In this document: positions 8,401 to 17,553 of the stretch, piece after piece
How the letters are laid out: the number at the start of each line of letters is the position of its first letter
How positions within the stretch are numbered: position 1 is the first letter of the stretch
Virus record (IMG/VR): IMGVR_UViG_3300047157_000155
Span: 1 to 34,327 of that record
DNA from: a virus
Direction: 5' to 3' (one strand)
Length of the DNA: 34,327 nucleotides
Program-made: the position numbers and the translations under genes
Notes under the pieces: model-generated
Told to the model about the DNA's origin: nothing
The model's database searches: none
The model's input: the letters and a program-made list of their open reading frames with translations, nothing else

Positions 8401-8946
8401 CTATCCCAATCCACCAATGCCTGGTCCAAGTGTCCCTTCTGGTATTAATTCAGAACTACTCTCTTCGTCCGTAGGGCACTCTGTCGTGTTCTGCAGGAGA
8501 CGCAGGATGTACTCAATGGCATTTTTATTGGTATTAATCTGTGAACGATTAGCACGCACAGCGGCCTCGAGATTCGACATGCGGGCTTGAAGTGTTTGGA
8601 TCGCTGCCCAAAGAGCAGACGGGTCAAACGGCTCGGGGGGGCTGTTCGGGGGAGGGCCATCAAGTGGAGGATCTACACGGTCTGGGTCGTCAATGGTATT
8701 GGGACGAAACGGACGACGCTCACCATCTGAGATCTCGAAGTTTCCCAAACTCTGGGTTGTTGACTTCATGTCTTCCGGTGTAACCAGTCGAGATGTTTGC
8801 GGAACGTATTCAAACGAAACAGGCCCACGATGCTGGAGAGTAGCAGCACAATTAGCAATACTCTGCACAATCGCATCTGCCGCATTAGGTGGGATCCCAC
8901 TCTGCTGCAGTGCAGTGTTAAGCTGATTCGATTGAGAAGTAAACAT
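8401..8946 (-). CDS. Tail-module protein with C-terminal coiled coil (181 aa)
   Basis: The ATG at 8946 overlaps the stop of the nozzle-like gene (TAATG), which suggests translational coupling. The N-terminal ~65 residues look helical and compact. A Pro/Asp-rich linker follows at about 85-108. Residues about 110-155 (from ALWAAIQTLQARMSNLEAAV on) show clear heptads of Leu, Met and Ile and should form a coiled coil, probably a trimer. The last residues are Gly-rich. Small coiled-coil proteins in this position often attach or cap tail parts, but I recognise no specific family. It is followed by a 55-base gap and then the Cys-rich gene. Confidence 0.75.
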   Translation of the reverse strand: MFTSQSNQLNTALQQSGIPPNAADAIVQSIANCAATLQHRGPVSFEYVPQTSRLVTPEDMKSTTQSLGNFEISDGERRPFRPNTIDDPDRVDPPLDGPPPNSPPEPFDPSALWAAIQTLQARMSNLEAAVRANRSQINTNKNAIEYILRLLQNTTECPTDEESSSELIPEGTLGPGIGGLG

Positions 8947-11900
8947 TACTCAACGACCCCCATAACATCGATGTTATGAATAATGGGCTTTGCGTCTTCC
9001 TTGCGTTCAGTCCTCAGTTCAACCGCTACATGTCGATCATTGCCCTTGATTGCAGGGTCAGTAACACCTTGCATGCGAGCAGTTGCTACCCCATTCTGAA
9101 GTTGTGGTGGCAGATTCTTTTCGTATGTATTAACGACTGCCAACGGTGTGCTTTCCGTATAAACAACACCATCGCCTCTTTCTCTCTCTATTACATTGTT
9201 TCGTGCTGTTGGATTGTTGTTGTAGTAGCACGCAAGGGCTATATCTGTCGGCTCCTTTGTTGGCGAATACAAGAAGTTTACGTCTCTTGTTGGCTCTTCG
9301 TTTAGCTTGTACTCCATGTTTCCAGTCTTGGCGGAACATGGTATTGGGATCCTCCCGACATCCACATTGCATTTAAGAATCGCTGTTTTCTCTGGCCCCA
9401 GAGGTGATTCTTCCACTTCAGCGTAGGCGTCTGGATCGTAGTGATATCCCGTACTGCGAATGAAGACTTTGTGCACCCGACCACGCAAGTCCAACGATGC
9501 CTCAAGGACGGCTCCATCACCACCAGGAACGGTAATCGTTGGTGGATAGATGTAGCCCTCACCCGGATCTTCAATAGTCACCGATGTGATGCCGTAGTAA
9601 CAGAGGTCTGTGTCGCTACCGTCTGTACGGAATAGGGATGTTGCATTACTTCCGTATACCGTAATCATCTCTCCAGTCACATCACGTATGGCAGCTGCCC
9701 CTACTAGAGGCAGTGGGTGACGGAACTCTTGCCAACTCTTGGATAGCGTTGAGTACACAAGCTGACGTGTGGGCCAATGTCCTTCACCATCACCCTTGTA
9801 ACGAACACTTACTTTAATTGTGTCATTCGAGTGGTCGCTTTGCACCGAGAACCATGTGCTCTTAGCCCAGTCAATCTTCTTGGTGAATAGGCTGGCTATA
9901 GCTGTGGATATTGGATCAACCGTGCCTCCAGAATCTGCCATCCAGACGCCTTCTGTATCAAGTGCATATAGGTTGCCGTTCATCTGGTCCCAACATCTTT
10001 GGTTGATACAACCTCGATACGCTGCCACTTGGATGTTTGCATCGATGATTGGCTGGCTAACGTAACTCAGCCTGTGGTATTCGTGAGACATTAAGACCGC
10101 AAGATGAGAACCAAAGGGAGCAAGTGCAGTGATGTGGTCTTGGCTCTTGTCATTGTTTTGAAGAACAAGCTGGTTAATTTCAGGCATGCTCTCCGGCTCA
10201 TCGACCTCTGAATAGTAGAGAGTGGATGGCTCTTTCAGGCTTGTGTCCGCTCCCACCCACACGCGATCCTGAAACATGCATGCTACTGCTTTATCTTTCA
10301 TCGGCACTTCAAAACGATTTGCATTCAGTTCTCCGTTGCTGAGAAGGATCGGCATTGCCAGCATCTCGGCTCTGTCAGGAGAAGCCAGTTCTTCGTCCGT
10401 GAGGTCATCCTCTTTGATTGCACCGCATGCTACGGTTGCAACACGATATAGCGTTGTTGCTTGATTGGCGGATGACCTCCATAACTCAACCTTTAATGGT
10501 CTGCCGTCTTCCCGCTGCGGATCCACTGGTGCCGTCCACGCGATAGATCCACAGCCAATCTGACCATCAGACGTTTGAAATGCATTGGCGTTAAACTCAA
10601 CGACGGGGCTAAGGTTAGAAGGTATTGGCCCTCCCCTGTCTTCTGGTGTGTCGTCTACAAAACGTGTGTAACACTGGTATATACCACGCAGGTGAGGACG
10701 ACTAATGACATTGACTTCTGCTCCACCGGAAATAATTGTGGCATCTGGTGGGCTTGTGTATAGACCTCCATTGATAACTCTTGTGTCCGTTACCTTTCCT
10801 TGCCCTACCGTTTCATTCCCTGCACTTCTGACTGTTTGATCTGTTGCAATGTTTGCCTGAACCACACCCCCTACGCCACTGTCTGTGGATAACTCAATCA
10901 GTGGTTGCCCTACATAACCAATACCAGGAGTTACTACGTTTATACTTTTGATTGGGTACTGACTAGACCCTTGATAGTTATTAGCAGGGCTGTTTGGATT
11001 GGAGCCTGTGTAAAGTTCGACAACCATTGCCTTTGTGCCCGATGCATTCGGCTGGCTGGAATCAGGGATTGAGTATGCACCTAATGGATATGATCCAAGA
11101 ACTACAACGACTGGTTTATTGTTGTCTGTCTTCCAGCCTGCCCCTTTGTTGGTCACTGCTACGGATTGCAGGTTGAGTGGATAGTGTCTGGAGTATTGCC
11201 CAGCCGATTCGGTGACAGATGTAAAGGTGAACTGAACTTTAATGGGCGTGTATAAGATGGGCTGCCAGCCGTCTGCTCCTTCACCAGCTAATCCCGCCTT
11301 GTCCCAACTCTTGATGAGGTTGTACTCGTAAGTAAGAAGTTCGCCGGCCTTTCTTACAAACGTCCACGTATTCCCCATTTTATCTACACTCGACCATGTA
11401 GAAGGATCGACATACGCACTACCGGAAGATTGCACAAGACCATCCGAACGTATGCACGGTAATGCTGGTGCTGATACATTCTGCTGCTGCACAGAGTATG
11501 TTTCTACACGCCCGTCGTCATCAGCTGGATCCACCGCCCCATTGCCCAGTACAACCTCAAGTTGTGCACCCTGACCGTAACTGTCCTGCACTTCTGCAGT
11601 GGGTGGGACTGTATATCCACGACCACCATTCAGTATCTTCACGCCACCCAAAGCCGATCCAAACAAGTACGTGTTATATTCAAACTCTTTCTGGGTATCG
11701 CCAGTGATAACTAATTGCGGTGGAAACGAGTATTGAGTTCCTCCCTCAACTACATCCACTCGTGTTACATAGAACTTGGCTTCGGCTTTACGAGTGACAG
11801 AAAATGGAAGACTGCGACCGCTGCTAGATGTAGGAGGCTCAATGCCGGCATCGTATACTTCTTCGCCGGTTGTCAAATCGATGCGTATTGGTTTGACATC

Positions 11901-11987
11901 GTTGCCCTGCCACCCATAAGCATATCGGTGTGGGCCAAGAGCCACAGTAATCGGGTGCTCTGTACTGTACTGGTATTGATTCGACAC
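8946..11987 (-). CDS. Tail nozzle-like (tail tubular protein B-like) protein with GxGYxxPP repeats (1013 aa)
   Basis: The 1013-residue protein starts at a GTG overlapping the upstream TAG (TAGTG). The central part (about residues 440-790) has features I associate with podovirus nozzle or T7 gp12-like beta-propeller proteins: a CMFQDRVWVGA strand, then STLYYSEVDEPESMPEIN, DHITALAPFGSHLAVLMSHEYHRLSY, and GNLYALDTEGVWMAD. Around this core are at least five short repeats of the type GxGY(xx)PP followed by a beta strand, in the N-terminal third and again after the core. The product is probably a tail-tip or nozzle component in the virion. It lies directly after the adaptor-like gene and a short cistron resembling the missing nozzle N-terminus. 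The family assignment is by pattern only. Confidence 0.7.
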   Translation of the reverse strand: MSNQYQYSTEHPITVALGPHRYAYGWQGNDVKPIRIDLTTGEEVYDAGIEPPTSSSGRSLPFSVTRKAEAKFYVTRVDVVEGGTQYSFPPQLVITGDTQKEFEYNTYLFGSALGGVKILNGGRGYTVPPTAEVQDSYGQGAQLEVVLGNGAVDPADDDGRVETYSVQQQNVSAPALPCIRSDGLVQSSGSAYVDPSTWSSVDKMGNTWTFVRKAGELLTYEYNLIKSWDKAGLAGEGADGWQPILYTPIKVQFTFTSVTESAGQYSRHYPLNLQSVAVTNKGAGWKTDNNKPVVVVLGSYPLGAYSIPDSSQPNASGTKAMVVELYTGSNPNSPANNYQGSSQYPIKSINVVTPGIGYVGQPLIELSTDSGVGGVVQANIATDQTVRSAGNETVGQGKVTDTRVINGGLYTSPPDATIISGGAEVNVISRPHLRGIYQCYTRFVDDTPEDRGGPIPSNLSPVVEFNANAFQTSDGQIGCGSIAWTAPVDPQREDGRPLKVELWRSSANQATTLYRVATVACGAIKEDDLTDEELASPDRAEMLAMPILLSNGELNANRFEVPMKDKAVACMFQDRVWVGADTSLKEPSTLYYSEVDEPESMPEINQLVLQNNDKSQDHITALAPFGSHLAVLMSHEYHRLSYVSQPIIDANIQVAAYRGCINQRCWDQMNGNLYALDTEGVWMADSGGTVDPISTAIASLFTKKIDWAKSTWFSVQSDHSNDTIKVSVRYKGDGEGHWPTRQLVYSTLSKSWQEFRHPLPLVGAAAIRDVTGEMITVYGSNATSLFRTDGSDTDLCYYGITSVTIEDPGEGYIYPPTITVPGGDGAVLEASLDLRGRVHKVFIRSTGYHYDPDAYAEVEESPLGPEKTAILKCNVDVGRIPIPCSAKTGNMEYKLNEEPTRDVNFLYSPTKEPTDIALACYYNNNPTARNNVIERERGDGVVYTESTPLAVVNTYEKNLPPQLQNGVATARMQGVTDPAIKGNDRHVAVELRTERKEDAKPIIHNIDVMGVVE

Positions 11988-12334
11988 TACTCTACCTCCA
12001 ATGGCAAGTCGTTCTCTGTGGTTAAATCAACAGAGTCTTCGCACAGAATGTTTGCTGAAACCTTTTCAGGATCTATAGGCCATATGTAGATGTTGCCACA
12101 ACTATCAAAGAGAAGTGCACCGTCTCCATTATTGATATCACCAGGCAACGGAACAATATGCACAATGATGCAATCCGCTGGTCCACTGGGTGCCGTCAGT
12201 GTTTGAACGCCATCACGAGGCGTGAGTTGTCCCGGATAGGTTGTTTCAAAATTAACAAGATCTTGAAATGCTCCGGGTGGCAATGCATACGATGACGCTT
12301 GGGTGATAATCCCTTGAAACTGATTGATCCTCAC
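11987..12334 (-). CDS. Short protein resembling the N-terminus of tail nozzle proteins (115 aa)
   Basis: The ATG at 12334 opens a 115-residue protein beginning MRINQFQGIITQ. It then has YALPPGAFQDLVNFE and GQLTPRDGVQTL. A 'glyly in this fold, alanine-leucine-proline-proline-glycine, then asn, then gly plus arg-x-gly' order is what I expect at the N-terminus of podovirus nozzle (tail tubular B) proteins. In those, this piece is fused to a beta-propeller. Here it ends in TAG overlapping the GTG of the 1013-residue gene, so the two products are probably made together and may assemble as one unit. I see no strong reason to invoke a frameshift, because both junction codons are normal for this genome. 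The call is moderate. Confidence 0.6.
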   Translation of the reverse strand: MRINQFQGIITQASSYALPPGAFQDLVNFETTYPGQLTPRDGVQTLTAPSGPADCIIVHIVPLPGDINNGDGALLFDSCGNIYIWPIDPEKVSANILCEDSVDLTTENDLPLEVE

Positions 12335-12343
12335 AATACCCTC

Positions 12344-13330
12344 CTAGATCCTTGTGGGGAAAGCCAATGCGTTTGCCCATGATGGGAGAGCATGTGGACG
12401 ACGACGGCCTGATATCGGAACAACTTGATCTGTTTCAAACGCTGCTCGAATATCTCGAGAAGCAACTGCAGCCGCAGTGTCGATAGGCTTGCCAGAAAGA
12501 CGTGCGTACCATAACTCTGAGTAACTCAGCACAGCCGTAAACATTCCGGGACTGACATCAAGATAGTCAGATATGCAGTAACGCACTTCGTCATATGATG
12601 TGTCTGGGGTTTCGGTTAGCATCAGTCGTGTTTCGGAATCCACACTATCGATTAACACTTGCCACACATACGGGTTTAAACCGTCTGTTGGCTCCGGTAC
12701 ATTGGTAGCGTTATCAGATATTCTCAACACACTGCCTGTCGCCCGTACAGGAAATTCTGTGTTTGTTCCCGCGACTGCATAGTTTGCCGCTTCGAGTTTT
12801 ACAGTGCCTGTCCGGGAGGAAGGCTCAGAACCAAAAAGCACAAGATCAGCCGGCTGTCGCCGATAGGTGAATTGCATGGTAGTGCCAACCGAAAGGTGGT
12901 TGGATATACACAACTTCCATCGGTTTCTGTGCTGACCACCGGCTGGCATCACCGTGAAATATGAATCAGGATAGTCAATAAAACCCTGAGACATGAAACG
13001 ATTAAAGTCAGTCGGAGACAGGTACTGCCAAAAGAAAAGACCATTTGGTGTTCCGTCCGGCTGCGGAGTAAACAGTGAATCAATGTTTTTACAACCATGA
13101 GGCAATAGGTACTCCGTCGCTACTCGACTTTGCTGCCCTTCGATTAAAGAAGTTGCGGCATAATCTGTAACAATTTCTTCAGACGCTGTGTGCCAGAGCC
13201 AGTCTCGAGCAAATGTGACATCACGATAAGCATGCGAAATTGCTGATCGTAATATTCGTTGTTCGAGATCCTGGCTTCCGCCACCAACAGTCATGAGCAA
13301 GTACGACATGACATCTTGGGCTGTATACAT
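12344..13330 (-). CDS. Head-tail adaptor-like (tail tubular protein A-like) protein (328 aa)
   Basis: The 328-residue protein begins MYTAQDVMSYLL, then has GGGSQDLEQRILRSAISHAYRDV and RDWLWHTASEE. This opening (helix, Gly-rich turn, a helix with an Ala-Tyr-Arg-Asp core, then a Trp-containing strand) matches my memory of podovirus adaptor proteins of the T7 gp11 type, which sit on the portal and receive the nozzle. The rest is beta-rich, with a C-terminal helix region (FTAVLSYSELWYARLSG) also typical of the group. The position directly before the nozzle-like cistrons agrees. Length is larger than T7 gp11 (about 200 residues), which suggests an inserted beta domain in the middle. Confidence 0.6.
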   Translation of the reverse strand: MYTAQDVMSYLLMTVGGGSQDLEQRILRSAISHAYRDVTFARDWLWHTASEEIVTDYAATSLIEGQQSRVATEYLLPHGCKNIDSLFTPQPDGTPNGLFFWQYLSPTDFNRFMSQGFIDYPDSYFTVMPAGGQHRNRWKLCISNHLSVGTTMQFTYRRQPADLVLFGSEPSSRTGTVKLEAANYAVAGTNTEFPVRATGSVLRISDNATNVPEPTDGLNPYVWQVLIDSVDSETRLMLTETPDTSYDEVRYCISDYLDVSPGMFTAVLSYSELWYARLSGKPIDTAAAVASRDIRAAFETDQVVPISGRRRPHALPSWANALAFPTRI

Positions 13331-13333
13331 GAT

Positions 13334-13585
13334 TTACTCTGCGGGTTCTGGTTCCGGTGCGTTCTCTTGAGACCTTGCTACTGCTTCGTTGATCGCTTTG
13401 GCTACATCCCCAGTGGGAGAAGTCTCACGAATCTTCTGAACACAGATAACTTCTTTACTGTCTGCATCTGTCAGGGTTCGTTGAATGATGAAGTCGGTCA
13501 TGCCGCTTTCAACATCAACAGTTGCTGATAATGTCTCTCTGTGTTCCTGAACAGAGATCGGGGTTCCTATTACTCGTTTAGCCAT
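13334..13585 (-). CDS. Small unassigned protein between fibre and tail genes (83 aa)
   Basis: The ATG at 13585 starts an 83-residue protein with a moderately good upstream purine stretch. Residues about 15-65 look like a small alpha/beta fold with a strand containing TDFIIQRTL. The C-terminus is an acidic Pro/Glu-rich tail (ENAPEPEPAE). I recognise no family. It is separated by a few bases from the adaptor-like gene downstream and by 28 bases from the large fibre gene upstream. It is a candidate small tail or chaperone-like factor by position only. Confidence 0.65.
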   Translation of the reverse strand: MAKRVIGTPISVQEHRETLSATVDVESGMTDFIIQRTLTDADSKEVICVQKIRETSPTGDVAKAINEAVARSQENAPEPEPAE

Positions 13586-13613
13586 CTTCTAACTCGCTTT
13601 CTTTCAAAAAAAG

Positions 13614-15402
13614 TTAATACCCAGACGGGTTAAATCTTCCATCATCATATTCCCAAGCACCTACACCGGCAGCAGTTTCATACGCCAAACGAACTTCGTA
13701 TGACTTACCATTGGTGGGGCCAAAGTTAAGCAGGACTTTTACTCTCGCATTAGAGGCAAACTCTGCCGTCATTGCCTGTGCTTCTGTTACTGCTGCTTGC
13801 AGGTCTCCCATGTCTTTTTCAGTTCCTCCAATAGTTGAGCCGGGATATGCTATGTAAGACGCTGTTCCAAGAAACCAGTCCGATGTACCGTCTTCTCTAA
13901 ACTGCCAAACAGCACCAGTTGCTCTGGTTGGAACCTGATCGGGGTCTAGATACCCAGCGATTTTTCCTGCTCCGATATAGGCAGCTTGGTTGCTGACTAG
14001 AGTTATGATTGCCAAAGGCTCTGCGGTAGCAGGATCAGTGTTTGGAGGTAGTGTGATTTGAGTAGCACCGTTCTCCAACTTGTCATCTACATACTTACGT
14101 GTGACTAAGGAGTTGTCATCAGTTGGAACGTATTCATCCTGACCAAGTTTTGCCACCAGCTTTGCTTGTGTACTAACAAAGTGAATACAGGCAGAGTCGT
14201 CTGCGTTGGATGCAACTTTTGGCGTTTCGATTCGTGTTAAGAACTCAGTTACACCATTTCGTCCAAACTTGACAGTCGAACGAGGTAGCCCATTTCCGTT
14301 TGGAGGATTTTGTGTTAGTGCTATTCCAGAATTGTTGTCAGCGTATGCGTCTGGCCCAGTCCCGTTTTCGTCTGGATACAAGAAGAAACCAGTAGTTGTG
14401 TACACGAAAGAAAGGGCGGGCTGTGCCTCCGTTCCAATAGACCTAATTCTCGCTTGCCGTCTATCACCCATTATGTCCATAACGGGTGTGTCATCGCCTG
14501 CCTTGAAGACAATGCGATCTTTTCCTGTGCCGTCACCAAAGACTATCTTTGCATCACCAGTGCTACCGGGAACATAATTTTCGTCGCCGGGATTTCCTTG
14601 TGCTGGAACGTAAGAAGCAGCATCCTTTGAGGTGATCTCGTTGGTCTGGATTTGACCGTTGTTAATTACAACATTACCGTCATACGTTATTTCTAAGTCT
14701 GCACTTGTTCTGTTGTATGGTGACGAGCCAAGCTGAGTCCAGATGCCGATGTTGGACTGGAACTGGCCTTTGCTGACTGCTTCTGGTGCAAGATACCCTT
14801 GCATATAACCATGACGAACGGTCGTTGGTTTGTCGGAGTCATTCACACCGTCCTTAACATAGCCTTTGAACCATACCTTCGGGCTTGCTTCTTGCGTTGG
14901 GTCTGAACAACCAAACTCGATGTTATCATCAACATTGGTACTTACAGAGTCGGCATTAACCGTTACGCGAGTTGTGGATTCGGTGTCGCCACTAGCAAAC
15001 GTGCTTATTACTGTTTTGTCATAACGGTTGTATAGCGTTTCTAGTTCTACGCCCCATGCGGCAGAAATAAAAGTAAAGCCGCCGGTTGCACCACCTAGTT
15101 GTATTTTTCTAAATTCAAGATTTGTGTTTGAAGTTTGTTGACGAATGACAGACCGTTCAACACCACCTGTACAAAACGCAATCTTTGTTTCAAAAGTATT
15201 GCTATTCGTATCAATGTCCAGACCGGCTATTGGTGGGTCTTCGCCTTCTGGCACATGGGCTTGACTCGTTTCATTCCTAAGACGCATTCTTCCAGTTGGA
15301 TGCCTTACGTCGATTGCATAATTAGCGGCTGCCCAATTAGGATTGATATCGTTTGTAGTTACTTGGAGAGTCTGTCCCCCTGTGCCAAGTCCGAATATCA
15401 TT
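13614..15402 (-). CDS. Large tail fibre, 3' part, probably frameshifted from the upstream frame
   Basis: This open frame covers the C-terminal ~595 residues of what looks like one long fibre. From about 15402 the sequence is coherent (FGLGTGGQTLQV, NWAAANYAIDVRHPTG) and ends YDDGRFNPSGY. It shares the phrase GQIQTNxITxKD with the upstream 730-residue piece. It also carries a TRKYVDDKL element typical of fibre shafts. The frame is open up to 15542, but the extra N-terminal residues are out-of-frame translation of the neighbouring gene and read like a false signal peptide. There is no Shine-Dalgarno before the ATG at 15402. I infer a +1 (or -2) frame change near 15400 rather than a separate gene. 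The product would be a virion surface or receptor-binding protein. Confidence 0.7.
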
Positions 15403-17529
15403 TTCTGCTGCTCTTGCAGTCGTTTGCTGGTCTGCAAGAATGCGACCACCAAAGTAATTGTCAGCATTGCCACCTGAATAAATCCCGTAGTTTTCATAAG
15501 CGTATGAAGGGATGTAAACAGGATTCCATGTGCCAGAACCATCTACGTCTTTGTCATAGTCACTCAGGTAGTACAAGTGTCCGTCAGTCTTGTACCAAGC
15601 ATTGTAGTTCTTTATTGTTTTAGGCTGACCATCAGCCGCTTCTCCATACAGCAACTCTGGCAAGTCTTCCTGTGGAGTCGTTGTGATGACGGCAATTTCA
15701 ATGTCTACTGGTGGAGCAGGGTCATCCGGGTTTCCAACAGCCGGGACGGTCATATTGCTAACATCGACCCGAACTCCATAATTTGTCTTTGCTCGTGACC
15801 AAGATACGCTATCAAGGTAGTAGGCTGCATACTTGTTAGTCGTAACCTGCGTAGAATTAGTTGGTCGGTAATTGTCTTCATCGTAGTACGGTCGGCGTGC
15901 TGTGTAAGCAATCACCCAATCCATCGGTATGCCCCTGCGGACGTACCACATGCCGGACATGATCCCGTAATGAGTGTTATCGAAATCACAGCTTATTGGT
16001 GGTGTGCCTTTGTAATAAAGACCAGTGTAGCTGCCAGTAGCCGTCGGTTGGTCAGCACTTGTACCCACCTGCAACTGTACAGCCGTACTGCCTGCGTTGT
16101 CACCCATAGCAAAGGTGCCACCAGCCGCAAGTTGCTTGAATGTTTGCTTTCCATTGTTGTTCCAAACACAACCGGCTGTGGTTTCAATCTCAAGAGTGCC
16201 ACCGTTCGTTCCATCAATGACAACATTACCGTTCGCGGTCTGAACTGGCAGAGTGCCACCACCGCCAGCGTTAGACGTTACCCAGCCCTTAGTGACTAGA
16301 TGTTCGTCTTTTGTAATCAGATCAGTGGATGAATACTCGATTGGCCCCCAAAATTTGCTGGGGGCTGTACCGTCAGCAAGTATGTTGTAGTCACCATCAC
16401 CCGAGTTGTTGTTAGTCAAACGAAGTCCCGCAGCAATCGGATTGTCTCCTGTCAACGTTGCTGCTGCTGGCATTTCGTAAACGTAATACCCAAACACTTG
16501 ATTGACTTCTGCACCTGCTCCGGTGTTTCTCATTGAAGTACGAGAACCGGACATTGTTGCGATCTTGCTGTCTGCCAATGTGTTGGCAATAGTTGCAAAC
16601 CCATCAAAGTTAGTGACAGTCGATCCGGCACTCTTTTGATTCACTTCAAATCGGATTCCAGAACCCGTGAAGCCACTTGTGGAATCAATAAAAACTGAAT
16701 TGACTGAAGAACCCAGACCAATAGAAGCACCAACACCGTCTTTGTCTGTGATCGTGTTGGTCTGGATTTGACCGTCAACAATGATTGCGTCTTTGTTTAT
16801 TTTGAGTGGAGTTGCAACTTGTGCAGAGTTGTCACCACGAATCACAAATTGCATCTCGCCCTTGTTTGGCACACCGTCTGCCGATTCATCTTGTAGACCA
16901 ATGCAAGCTGAAGCACCCTTGCTGCCTGACAGCACATGCTGAAACGATAAACCGATAAACTTTGCACCTGCTTCGTCCGTACTCTTTAACGTCACCATCT
17001 GTTTGTTGTTGACGTTGTTTGCACTGCTTGGTGCAGACGTTTCTTGATTGTTTACCTGAATCACTTGATTCACATAAGCTGTGACGGCTTCTTCGCTTAC
17101 ACGCAGAGACTCGTCATTGTTAGCAAACATCTGAATAGAGCCGTCAGAACGATTGTTAATCTTGACGTTCTTATCAGAACCCATCTGAATGTTTAGTCCG
17201 TCCCCTGCCGATGACCCCGTGTTGACAGTGGTCATGTGAAGTTCAGAGTGTACACCAGCAACGTCCGAATGAATATGGATTCCCTCACCGCCCCCTGCAA
17301 GGTTTGGGTCGTCTATGTTCACACCGACCACACCATCATCTGCAACTACTAGCTGATTTGTTTGGCCGCCAGCAGTATCTCCCGTCTTAACAATAAACGT
17401 ACCGTCATCATCTGATAACGTAACCTTGTTATCAGTGCTGGATATAGGCAGATTGGCCTTAGACAAGTCCCCTATGGACACCCAGCCTTCTGCTGCACCT
17501 GTATAAATCTTTACATCTTTAACTGGCAT
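15337..17529 (-). CDS. Large tail fibre, 5' part (730 aa)
   Basis: The ATG at 17529 follows AAAGGG and opens MPVKDVKIYTG, closely like the start MPTNDIRIWDG of the preceding fibre gene. A shared N-terminal virion-attachment peptide is likely. The body is Gly/Asn/Thr/Asp-rich with many short beta strands, includes GQIQTNTITDKDG, and has an aromatic C-terminal part (about 545-690) that looks like a globular tip or intramolecular domain. Coding character ends near residue 708 (ARAAEN). After that the frame gives an arginine- and tyrosine-rich tail to the TAA at 15337, while good sequence resumes in the next frame. I read the two pieces as one fibre of roughly 1300 residues. Confidence 0.75.
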   Translation of the reverse strand: MPVKDVKIYTGAAEGWVSIGDLSKANLPISSTDNKVTLSDDDGTFIVKTGDTAGGQTNQLVVADDGVVGVNIDDPNLAGGGEGIHIHSDVAGVHSELHMTTVNTGSSAGDGLNIQMGSDKNVKINNRSDGSIQMFANNDESLRVSEEAVTAYVNQVIQVNNQETSAPSSANNVNNKQMVTLKSTDEAGAKFIGLSFQHVLSGSKGASACIGLQDESADGVPNKGEMQFVIRGDNSAQVATPLKINKDAIIVDGQIQTNTITDKDGVGASIGLGSSVNSVFIDSTSGFTGSGIRFEVNQKSAGSTVTNFDGFATIANTLADSKIATMSGSRTSMRNTGAGAEVNQVFGYYVYEMPAAATLTGDNPIAAGLRLTNNNSGDGDYNILADGTAPSKFWGPIEYSSTDLITKDEHLVTKGWVTSNAGGGGTLPVQTANGNVVIDGTNGGTLEIETTAGCVWNNNGKQTFKQLAAGGTFAMGDNAGSTAVQLQVGTSADQPTATGSYTGLYYKGTPPISCDFDNTHYGIMSGMWYVRRGIPMDWVIAYTARRPYYDEDNYRPTNSTQVTTNKYAAYYLDSVSWSRAKTNYGVRVDVSNMTVPAVGNPDDPAPPVDIEIAVITTTPQEDLPELLYGEAADGQPKTIKNYNAWYKTDGHLYYLSDYDKDVDGSGTWNPVYIPSYAYENYGIYSGGNADNYFGGRILADQQTTARAAENDIRTWHRGTDSPSNYKRYQS

Positions 17530-17553
17530 TGAATAACCCTTTGTAATGCTTCC

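Noticed and set aside
8346-8429. N-terminal extension of the Cys-rich gene from a TTG
   Set aside because: It overlaps the upstream gene and lacks a ribosome site. The GTG at 8345 has GGAGG at seven bases.
15403-15542. Signal-peptide-like start of the 3' fibre piece
   Set aside because: The hydrophobic residues are an out-of-frame reading of the neighbouring fibre gene. No ribosome site is present and the other frame is the better protein here.
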